Shown piece by piece: positions 1 to 5,484 of a stretch of 5,484 nucleotides of DNA (position 1 is its first letter; every line of letters begins with the position of its first letter). The notes under the pieces were generated by a model. It saw nothing but the letters and a program-made list of their open reading frames with translations, did no database searches and was not told the origin of the DNA. This DNA comes from JBGTBQ01 sp041749275 (GTDB taxonomy: Bacteria > Acidobacteriota > Blastocatellia > Pyrinomonadales > Pyrinomonadaceae). The position numbers and the translations under genes were made by a program. The DNA lies in contig JBGTBQ010000233.1 in assembly GCA_041749275.1 (NCBI GenBank), forward strand, positions 1 through 5,484, given 5' to 3'.

Positions 1-726
1 GGTCATAATCCAGACCTCGTCGCAATCGAGCGCGCAACCGACCAAGGTGGCCGAATAGTCGCTGCCGCCGCGGCCCAGCACGGCGAACCGCCCCTGGGGC
101 GAGCGCCCAAAAAAGCCCGGCGCCACCGGCGTCTTGCCTGAATCCAACAGGGGCAGCAACGTCTGCCGCACGCCTTGGCGGGTTTGGGCCTCCAAAGGCC
201 GGGCATTGCCGTAATTGGCGTCGGTCATGATGCCGCAGCCTTCCGGGCCGATGGCGGCCGAATCGATGCCCAAGTCCCGCAGGCAGCCCGACAGGATGGG
301 CACGCACAGCCGTTCCCCCTCGGAAACGACGAAATCATTGCCGATGGGGGTCAACTCACCCAGGAAGTGGCTGCCGATCAGCACGCGCTCCAAAGCATGC
401 CGTTCCGTATAGAGAATGTTGGCCACTTCCTCGACGATCTTGGGATCGCGGATGCAGGTCTTGGCCGCCTTCAGATGGTCCTGCTCAAGCTGCTTGGTAA
501 AGCGGAAGTATTCGGTGATGCGGCGATTCTCGTCCACGTCGGGATCGGTGCCCGCCTCGCACAGCGCGACCAGCTTGTTGGTGACGCCCGTCATGGCCGA
601 GGTGACTACAACCACGCGATGCCCCCCCCGCACCTCGCGGGCGACGAACTCGGCCGCATTGCGGATGCGGTCGGCGTCGCCCACCGACGTGCCGCCGAAC
701 TTCATCACCTGCAAATCTTCTCTCAT
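1..726 (-). CDS. lysC: Aspartate kinase, N-terminal 242 residues (3' end beyond window)
   Basis: Phosphorylates L-aspartate with ATP to 4-phospho-L-aspartate, the first cytoplasmic step of the Lys/Thr/Met pathway. Reading from the ATG at 726 gives 242 uninterrupted codons to the window edge. Visible amino-acid-kinase motifs are KFGGTSV at residues 9-15, VVVVTSAM at 38-45, SEGER at 135-139 and LGRGGSDYSAT at 217-227; the last visible residues, DEVWIMT, lead into the usual DVDG-type motif. The helical stretch between KFGGTSV and SEGER, with VLIGSHFLGELTP, is like the long monofunctional aspartokinases known from methanogens (from memory). The C-terminal ACT domains, which would carry feedback control, lie outside the window. 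A stop precedes the start closely, so 726 is preferred; the ATG at codon 8 is the alternative. No Shine-Dalgarno is evident. Leu and Ala codon choice differs somewhat from cimA, and codons 33-35 contain a G8 run. The gene lies 94 bases after the cimA stop. Family assignment is firm; the symbol is generic. Confidence 0.93.
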   Translation of the reverse strand, partial: MREDLQVMKFGGTSVGDADRIRNAAEFVAREVRGGHRVVVVTSAMTGVTNKLVALCEAGTDPDVDENRRITEYFRFTKQLEQDHLKAAKTCIRDPKIVEEVANILYTERHALERVLIGSHFLGELTPIGNDFVVSEGERLCVPILSGCLRDLGIDSAAIGPEGCGIMTDANYGNARPLEAQTRQGVRQTLLPLLDSGKTPVAPGFFGRSPQGRFAVLGRGGSDYSATLVGCALDCDEVWIMT

Positions 727-774
727 GGTGTTCGTAAAGAGTATGTCTTATCTTGAATACATGGAAGCCGGAAT

Positions 775-866
775 TTCACCACAGAGACACAGAGGACACG
801 GAGATGGCACAGAGAAAACTTCAAGCCTCCGTGCCATCTCTGTGCTCTCTGTGTCTCTGTGGTGAA
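775..866. repeat. Imperfect inverted repeat of CACAGAGACACAGAG type at the cimA 3' end
   Basis: Arms 775-814 and 827-866 pair over 40 positions with 36 matches, around a 12-base loop (815-826). The outer 20 bases of each arm (TTCACCACAGAGACACAGAG on the plus strand at 775-794) pair perfectly. The right arm is inside the cimA reading frame and encodes its last 14 residues; the cimA stop (821-823) falls in the loop. The left arm occupies most of the gap before the aspartate kinase start. CACAGAGACACAGAG-like sequence is, from memory, a dispersed repeat in many environmental genomes. The structure would form a strong RNA hairpin, but no T-tract follows, so it is not a canonical intrinsic terminator. 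No transposase is present; a REP/MITE-like element is the best guess. Confidence 0.9.
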
Positions 867-2494
867 TCACCGCTCGCCCCAAACTCAACCGCGACGCGAC
901 CTAATTCTTCACCCATGTCCCCCGCCCTCGGCGCTTCTCCATCCTTCACCAGCTTGTATTCGACCGCATCCACCAGCGCACGCCAGCTCGCTTCGACGAT
1001 ATTTGTCGAGACGCCGACCGTGCCCCACTGCGCCGCCCCGTCGCTTGAGCAGATGAGCACACGCACGAGGCTCGCCGTGCCCGACAAACTGCCCGTGATG
1101 ACACGCACCTTGTAATCAACGAGCCGCACCTCGGCGAGCGAAGGGTAGAATTTTTCGAGCGCGCGACGCAGCGCGTGGTCGAGCGCGTTGACCGGCCCCG
1201 TGCCGCTCGCCGCCGTGTGTTCGACGCGCTCGCCGACTTTGACTTTGATCGTCGCCTCGCTCATCGGCATCAACGCGCCCCGGTGCTCGTCTATGACGCG
1301 AAAGCCGAGCAACTCGAAATAAGGCCGGTGCCTTCCCTCCATCCTCCGCGCGAGCAGCTCGAAGCTGGCCTCCGCCGCCTCAAACTCGTAGCCGTCGTTC
1401 TCCAAACGCTTCAGCTCTTCGAGGACGCGCCCGCCTTCCGGCAGTTCCAGCCCTAACTCGCGCGCCTTCGCAACGAGGTTCGAGCGACCGGCGAGGTCTG
1501 AGACGAGGATGCGGCGACGATTGCCGACCGCTTCCGGCGCGATGTGCTCGTAGGTGCGCGGGTCGCGCTCGACCGCCGAGACGTGGACGCCGCCCTTGTG
1601 CGCGAACGCGCTGTCGCCGACGAACGGCGCGCTCGATGCAAGAGCGACGTTTGCCAACTCGCTGACAAAACGCGCCGTCTCGCGCAAGCGTCCCAGCCGC
1701 GCGCGTCCGACGCTCGTCTCGCGCCCTGATTTCAATTCCAGATTCGGAATCACCGAGCACAGGTTGGCGTTGCCGCAACGCTCGCCGTAGCCGTTGATCG
1801 TGCCCTGCGCGTGGACGGCCCCCGCGACAACGGCGGCGAGCGTGTTGGCGACCGCGAGTTCTCCATCGTTGTGGCAGTGGACGCCGAGCGGTGTGGCGAT
1901 GTTTTCCGCGACCACGCGCACGGCGCGCGCGATCTGTTCCGGGTGGCTCCCGCCGTTCGTGTCGCAGAGCACGATACGCGCCGGGCCGCCCTCCGCCGCC
2001 GCGCGCAACGTCGCCAGAGCGTATTCAGCGTCGGCGGCGTAACCGTCGAAGAAATGCTCGGCGTCATAAATCACAAACGGCACGCGCGCCGCGAGGTAGC
2101 GGACGGTGTCTGAAATAATCTCAAGATTCTCTTCGAGAGAGAGGCGCAGCGCCTCCGTCACGTGCAGGCCCCACGATTTACCGAAGACGGTGACGACCGG
2201 CGTCTCCGCCCTCAGCAACGCCTGTATGCTCGGATCACTCTCACACGAAAAACTCTTGCGCCGCGTCGCGCCGAAGGCGGCGAGGCGCGCGTGTCCCAGC
2301 TTCAACGTGCGAGCGCGCTCGAAGAATTCCACGTCGCGCGGGTTCGAGCCGGGCCAGCCGCCCTCGATGAAGTCCACGCCGAGCGCGTCGAGGTGTTCGG
2401 CGATACGGCGCTTGTCCTCGACCGAGAAGTTCACGCCCTCGCCCTGCGACCCGTCGCGCAACGTCGTGTCATATATCTCAATGCGATTGCTCAT
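821..2494 (-). CDS. cimA: (R)-Citramalate synthase (LeuA/CimA family)
   Basis: Condenses pyruvate with acetyl-CoA to (R)-citramalate, opening the threonine-independent route to 2-oxobutyrate and isoleucine. The product is 557 residues. The N-terminal HMGL-like TIM barrel carries YDTTLRDGSQGEG at 8-20 (Arg13 and Asp14 are the expected catalytic and metal residues), GVHCHND at 204-210 (metal-binding His206 and His208) and GTINGYGERCGN at 231-242. AFAHKGGVHVSAV follows at about 296-308. The C-terminal part, about 395-520, looks like the LeuA regulatory dimer domain (VSTNIVEASWRALVDAVEYKL-type ending), suggesting allosteric control, probably by isoleucine. The overall pattern fits the Geobacter/Leptospira-like CimA clade better than 2-isopropylmalate or homocitrate synthase. 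ATG 2494 is chosen because the frame upstream is open only through a repeat and translates as PPAVAGG-like residues. No clear Shine-Dalgarno precedes it. Residues 544-557 are encoded by an inverted-repeat arm, and the stop lies in its loop. Neighbouring ilvD acts downstream in isoleucine synthesis. Confidence 0.9.
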   Translation of the reverse strand: MSNRIEIYDTTLRDGSQGEGVNFSVEDKRRIAEHLDALGVDFIEGGWPGSNPRDVEFFERARTLKLGHARLAAFGATRRKSFSCESDPSIQALLRAETPVVTVFGKSWGLHVTEALRLSLEENLEIISDTVRYLAARVPFVIYDAEHFFDGYAADAEYALATLRAAAEGGPARIVLCDTNGGSHPEQIARAVRVVAENIATPLGVHCHNDGELAVANTLAAVVAGAVHAQGTINGYGERCGNANLCSVIPNLELKSGRETSVGRARLGRLRETARFVSELANVALASSAPFVGDSAFAHKGGVHVSAVERDPRTYEHIAPEAVGNRRRILVSDLAGRSNLVAKARELGLELPEGGRVLEELKRLENDGYEFEAAEASFELLARRMEGRHRPYFELLGFRVIDEHRGALMPMSEATIKVKVGERVEHTAASGTGPVNALDHALRRALEKFYPSLAEVRLVDYKVRVITGSLSGTASLVRVLICSSDGAAQWGTVGVSTNIVEASWRALVDAVEYKLVKDGEAPRAGDMGEELGRVAVEFGASGDSPQRHREHRDGTEA

Positions 2495-2506
2495 AGCTTG
2501 TCTTAA

Positions 2507-2579
2507 GTCAGAACCGCCTGCGGTAGCGGGCGGGTTTTGCCCACGCCAGCACCCGCCCGCTACCGCAGGCGGTTCTGAC
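2507..2579. repeat. Perfect 29-bp inverted repeat between ilvD and cimA
   Basis: Arms 2507-2535 and 2551-2579 are exact reverse complements, with a 15-base loop (2536-2550). The element fills 73 of the 86 bases between the ilvD stop and the cimA ATG, one base after the stop and 12 bases before the ATG. The arm starts GTCAGAACCGCCTGCGGTAG and is very GC-rich. In translation it gives SEPPAVAGG and PPATAGGSD, peptides I associate with repeats mis-annotated as coding in acidobacterial-type genomes. It would fold into a very stable hairpin in the ilvD-cimA transcript. No T-run follows on the transcribed strand, so simple termination is unlikely; mRNA stabilisation, processing or a mobile palindromic element are possible. 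Confidence 0.93.
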
Positions 2580-2580
2580 C

Positions 2581-4254
2581 TCAATCCGTCACCGCGCCGA
2601 GACTGCTCGAAGACACGAGCCGCGCGTACTTCGCCAGCACGCCGCGCGTGTAGCGCGCCGTGGGCGGCGTCCACGCCGCGCGGCGTCGCGTCAATTCCTC
2701 ATCCGCAATGTTGAGTTGCAACAAACGCGCCTCCGCGTCAATCGTGATCGAGTCGCCCTCTTCGACGAGCGCAATCGTGCCGCCCGTCGCCGCCTCCGGC
2801 GCGACGTGGCCGACGACCATGCCATAGGTGCCGCCCGAAAAACGCCCATCCGTGATAAGCGCCACGGCGTCGCCCAATCCCGCGCCGATGATGGCGGAAG
2901 TGGGCGCGAGCATCTCGCGCATACCGGGGCCACCCTTCGGCCCTTCGTAACGAATGACGAGAACATCGCCCGGTTCGATGGAGCCTGAGAGAATCGCCGC
3001 GAGACATTTTTCTTCCGAATCGAAGACGCGCGCCGGGCCGGTGATTTGCGGATGCTTGACGCCGCTGATCTTCGCCACGGCGCCTTCCGTGGCAAGGTTG
3101 CCTTTGAGGATGGCGAGATGCCCCTGCGCGTAGAGCGGCTGGTCGAATGGACGAATCACGTCTTGATCTTCGCGCGGAGTGTCGGGCACGTCGGCGAGAA
3201 CTTCAGCAATCGTTTCTCCCGTGATCGTGAGAGCATCACCGTGCAGCAGTCCCGCCGCGAGCAGCATCTTCATCACCCGCGGGATGCCACCCGCCTTGTG
3301 CAAATCCGTGGCGACGTAACGGCCCGATGGCTTCAAGTCGCAGAAGACCGGCACGCGCGCACGCATCGCCTCAAAGTCGTCGAGTGCGAGCGGCACTTCC
3401 GCCGCGTGCGCGATGGCGAGCAGGTGCAGCACGGCGTTCGTCGAGCCGCCGACGGCCATCACCACCGCCATCGCGTTCTCGAAAGCTTTGCGCGTGAGGA
3501 GTTGCCGGGGCAGAATCTCGCGCCGCACCGCCTCGGCCAGCACTGTGGCGGAGAGGGTCGCGCTCTCGGCCTTCTCCTCATCCTCGGCGGCCATCGTCGA
3601 AGAGTATGGGAGGCTCATGCCCATCGCCTCGATGGCCGCGGACATGGTGTTCGCCGTGAACATCCCGCCGCACGAACCCGCGCCCGGACAGGCGCGGCGC
3701 TCGACTTCGAGCAGTTCCGTCTCGCCAATTCGATTCGCGCAGAATTGTCCGACGGCCTCGAACGCGCTGACGACCGTCAGGTCTCGCCCCTCGTAATGGC
3801 CGGCCTTGATCGTCCCGCCATAGACGAAAATCGCGGGGATGTTCATACGCGCGATGGCGATGAGCGCGCCCGGCATATTCTTGTCGCAGCCGCCGACGGC
3901 GAGCACGCCGTCCATGCTCTGCGCCTGACACGCGGTCTCAATGGCGTCGGCGATCACCTCGCGCGAGACGAGGCTGTACTTCATCCCCTCCGTCCCCATC
4001 GAAATGCCGTCGCTCACGGTGATGGTGCCGAAGACTTGCGGCATCACGCCCGCCTCGCGCAAGGCTTCGATGGCGCGCTCGGCCAGCACGTTCAGCCCCA
4101 TGTTGCACGGCGTGATAGTGCTGTAGCCGTTCGCCACGCCGATGATCGGCTTCTCGAAATCGCCATCGCCAAAACCGACCGCCCGCAGCATCGCGCGGTT
4201 CGGCGCACGCTCGACGCCGTGTGTGATTGCCCTGCTTCTGTGGTTGTCACTCAT
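2581..4254 (-). CDS. ilvD: Dihydroxy-acid dehydratase
   Basis: Dehydrates 2,3-dihydroxy-3-methylvalerate and 2,3-dihydroxyisovalerate to the 2-oxo acids that become isoleucine and valine (and leucine). It is a cytoplasmic Fe-S enzyme. The 557-residue product matches the shorter IlvD proteins. Cluster cysteines are placed as in [2Fe-2S] family members: Cys50 in TPCNMGLN, Cys123 in VGGCDKNMPG and Cys195 in CPGAGSCGGMF. Lys125 would be the carbamylated metal ligand, and SDGIS begins at about 81. GGSTNAVLHLLAIAHA (about 260-275), GPKGGPGMREML (about 448-459) and DGRFSGGTYGM (about 469-479, with the catalytic Ser near 473) are all present. The end, LVSSSSLGAVTD, is typical of the family, so the C-terminus is native. 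ATG 4254 is preferred over an upstream TTG at 4308, because the extra 18 residues (FFFIPHPSSLIP) merely translate the repeat before the gene. No Shine-Dalgarno is visible. An intact gene. Confidence 0.97.
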   Translation of the reverse strand: MSDNHRSRAITHGVERAPNRAMLRAVGFGDGDFEKPIIGVANGYSTITPCNMGLNVLAERAIEALREAGVMPQVFGTITVSDGISMGTEGMKYSLVSREVIADAIETACQAQSMDGVLAVGGCDKNMPGALIAIARMNIPAIFVYGGTIKAGHYEGRDLTVVSAFEAVGQFCANRIGETELLEVERRACPGAGSCGGMFTANTMSAAIEAMGMSLPYSSTMAAEDEEKAESATLSATVLAEAVRREILPRQLLTRKAFENAMAVVMAVGGSTNAVLHLLAIAHAAEVPLALDDFEAMRARVPVFCDLKPSGRYVATDLHKAGGIPRVMKMLLAAGLLHGDALTITGETIAEVLADVPDTPREDQDVIRPFDQPLYAQGHLAILKGNLATEGAVAKISGVKHPQITGPARVFDSEEKCLAAILSGSIEPGDVLVIRYEGPKGGPGMREMLAPTSAIIGAGLGDAVALITDGRFSGGTYGMVVGHVAPEAATGGTIALVEEGDSITIDAEARLLQLNIADEELTRRRAAWTPPTARYTRGVLAKYARLVSSSSLGAVTD

Positions 4255-4262
4255 AACTTTGG

Positions 4263-4354
4263 AAGGGATGAGGGATGAGGGATGAGGGATGAAAAAGAAA
4301 CCGCTCAACTTGAGCTACTTACTTTCATCCCTCATCCCTCATCCCTCATCCCTT
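4263..4354. repeat. Perfect 32-bp inverted repeat made of GGGATGA heptamers between proA and ilvD
   Basis: Arms 4263-4294 and 4323-4354 are exact reverse complements with a 28-base loop. Each arm holds four tandem copies of a 7-base unit, GGGATGA on the plus strand in the left arm and TCATCCC in the right. The loop holds a small nested palindrome, GCTCAA-C-TTGAGC (4303-4315). The proA stop (4339-4341) lies inside the right arm, which also encodes the final RDEG of ProA. The left arm ends 8 bases before the ilvD ATG. Each arm has four GGG tracts spaced by four bases on one strand, a G-quadruplex-compatible pattern. No T-tract of terminator type follows. Probably a dispersed palindromic element. 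Confidence 0.93.
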
Positions 4355-5484
4355 AGCTTCCGGTGCTTGAACGTCCGCTTGCCGCTGTTGTAACTGGCGA
4401 CCGTGTGGCCGTCGCCGACGAGCTTGTATTTGTAAGTGGTGAGGCCGTCGAGACCGACGGGGCCGCGCGCGTGGAGCTTGCCGGTGCTGATGCCGAGTTC
4501 CGCGCCGAGTCCGTAGCGGAAGCCATCGGCGAAGCGCGTCGAGGCGTTGTGATAGACGCCCGCCGCGTCCACCGTCTCCATGAAGCGCGCCGCCGCTTCC
4601 CCGTCTTCCGTCACGATTGATTCCGTGTGACGCGAGCCGTACTGCTCGATGTGCCGCACGGCCTCGTCAAAGCCGGCGATGGTTTTGATTGAAACGATGA
4701 GATCGGAATACTCGGTCGCCCAGTCTTCATCATTCGCCGCGATAAGTTCATGCGTTGGAACGAGCGCGGCGGTGCGTGGGCAGGCGCGCACTTCGACGCC
4801 GGCTGAACGCAGCGCGGCGACGAGTTCGGGCAACAGTTGCGCCGCCACGTCTTCGTGGACGAGCACGGTTTCCGCCGCGTTGCAGGCCGCCGGGTATTGC
4901 GTCTTTGAATCCACGCAGACGGCGAGCGCCTTTTGCAAATCAGCGACGCGGTCAACGTAGACGTGGCAGACGCCTTCGCCGTGGCCGAGGACGGGGATGC
5001 GGCTGTTGGCGGCGATGTGCCGGACGAACTCCTGCGAGCCGCGCGGGATGATTAAATCAATCTCGTCGTCGAGCGTGAGCAGCTCCGCCACGTCCTCGCG
5101 CGTGCGAAGCAGGCCCACGGCGTCAGCCGGGACTTCGGGGAAGTGCGCGAGCGCGTCGCGCCAGATCGAGACGAGCGCCTCGTTGGTGTGCGCCGCTTCC
5201 GCGCCGCCCTTGAGGATGACGGCGTTGCCCGACTTCAAGGCGAGCGAGGCGACCTGCGGCACGACTTCGGGTCGCGCTTCAAAGACGACGGCGACCACAC
5301 CGAGCGGGCACGAAACTTTGTAGAGAGTCAGATCGTCGTCAAGCTCGGTCGTGGCGAGACGCCGGCCCAGCGGGTCCGCGAGCGCCGCCACGTCGCGCAC
5401 GCGCGCGGCCATCTCCTCCACGCCATTTTCGTCCGTCCGCAGGCGCTTGAGCATCGCCGGCGACATCCGCCCCGCCGCGACCTC
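4339..5484 (-). CDS. proA: Glutamate-5-semialdehyde dehydrogenase (gamma-glutamyl phosphate reductase), 5' end missing
   Basis: Reduces gamma-glutamyl phosphate to glutamate-5-semialdehyde with NADPH, the second step of proline synthesis. The window shows 381 residues. The frame stays open to the edge (EVAAGR before the first in-window ATG at 5466), and the family is usually about 415-420 long, so roughly 40 N-terminal residues are missing and ATG 5466 is not the true start. Motifs seen, numbered from the first visible residue: CPLGVVAVVFEARPEV near 59-74, LKSGNAVILKGGAEA near 83-97, EIDLIIPRGS near 141-150, and the catalytic Cys201 in QYPAACNAAET. The C-terminal block ADGFRYGLGAELGIST, then KLHARGPVGLDGLTTYKY, is typical. 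The last four residues (RDEG) and the stop are encoded by the arm of an inverted repeat. proB would be expected upstream, outside the window. The link with the isoleucine genes is positional only. Confidence 0.96.
   Translation of the reverse strand, partial: EVAAGRMSPAMLKRLRTDENGVEEMAARVRDVAALADPLGRRLATTELDDDLTLYKVSCPLGVVAVVFEARPEVVPQVASLALKSGNAVILKGGAEAAHTNEALVSIWRDALAHFPEVPADAVGLLRTREDVAELLTLDDEIDLIIPRGSQEFVRHIAANSRIPVLGHGEGVCHVYVDRVADLQKALAVCVDSKTQYPAACNAAETVLVHEDVAAQLLPELVAALRSAGVEVRACPRTAALVPTHELIAANDEDWATEYSDLIVSIKTIAGFDEAVRHIEQYGSRHTESIVTEDGEAAARFMETVDAAGVYHNASTRFADGFRYGLGAELGISTGKLHARGPVGLDGLTTYKYKLVGDGHTVASYNSGKRTFKHRKLRDEG

Noticed and set aside
175..756. A 193-codon open frame on the plus strand
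   Set aside because: It lies antisense to the aspartate kinase, whose motifs on the minus strand are unmistakable; the plus-strand product has no family features.
727..780. A sigma-70 promoter for the aspartate kinase
   Set aside because: A CATACT hexamer exists near 740-745 on the minus strand, but no acceptable -35 box lies at a usual spacing.
779..860. A CRISPR-like array, because of repeated CACAGAG units
   Set aside because: The units form one inverted pair and short internal repetition, with no evenly spaced direct repeats or unique spacers.
775..866. A Rho-independent terminator after cimA (and likewise after proA and ilvD)
   Set aside because: The stems are far longer than typical terminators and none is followed by a T-tract on the transcribed strand; termination is not excluded, but the sequence does not show it.
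2495..2674. A 60-residue N-terminal extension of CimA
   Set aside because: It would overlap the ilvD 3' end and translate the palindrome; the conserved family start (IEIYDTTLRDG) comes right after ATG 2494.
2106..2714. A 202-codon plus-strand frame spanning the start of cimA and the 29-bp palindrome
   Set aside because: It is a shadow of cimA and the ilvD end. Its PPAVAGG/PPATAGG segment is simply the palindrome read in translation.
3046..4278. A 410-codon open frame on the plus strand, opposite ilvD
   Set aside because: It is the antisense of a strongly conserved ilvD gene in GC-rich DNA. Its translation is rich in Arg/His/Asp with no recognisable family, and it has no promoter or SD.
4255..4308. 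An 18-residue N-terminal extension of IlvD from a TTG
   Set aside because: The residues (FFFIPHPSSLIP) are repeat-encoded, and conserved IlvD sequence begins after ATG 4254.

Overview
The window is a GC-rich piece of a bacterial chromosome with four amino-acid biosynthesis genes, all read from the minus strand. In transcription order (high to low coordinates) they are proA (glutamate-5-semialdehyde dehydrogenase, 5' end cut by the window edge), ilvD (dihydroxy-acid dehydratase), cimA ((R)-citramalate synthase) and an aspartate kinase (lysC type, 3' end cut by the window edge). No tRNA, rRNA, CRISPR, transposase or plus-strand gene is visible. No stretch over 100 bases lies outside the genes.

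Layout: 1-726 aspartate kinase; 727-820 short junction; 821-2494 cimA; 2495-2580 junction; 2581-4254 ilvD; 4255-4338 junction; 4339-5484 proA. The genes share one strand and are separated by only 84-94 bases, so one operon is plausible. CimA (pyruvate + acetyl-CoA to citramalate) feeds the threonine-independent route to 2-oxobutyrate and isoleucine. IlvD acts later in isoleucine and valine synthesis. Aspartate kinase opens the aspartate family (Lys/Thr/Met), and ProA belongs to proline synthesis. The enzymes look intact and conventional, with their key motifs present.

The unusual part is between the genes. Each of the three junctions holds one long inverted repeat, and the three differ in sequence: a 32-bp perfect palindrome built of GGGATGA heptamers (proA/ilvD), a 29-bp perfect palindrome (ilvD/cimA) and a 40-bp palindrome with 36 matches made of CACAGAGACACAGAG-like sequence (cimA/lysC). 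Each sits on or against the stop codon of the upstream gene. Two of them supply the last codons of that gene (proA 4 residues, cimA 14 residues). The downstream genes have no recognisable Shine-Dalgarno sequence. Such repeats look like dispersed REP/MITE-like elements that settle at gene 3' ends; I see no T-tract that would make them classical terminators.

Organism: high GC, SD-poor starts and these repeat types (one translating as PPAVAGG/PPATAGG, one as HPSSLIP, one as the CACAGAGACACAGAG type) remind me of Acidobacteriota such as Blastocatellia, or similar environmental phyla. This is recollection, not a search, and is low to moderate in confidence.
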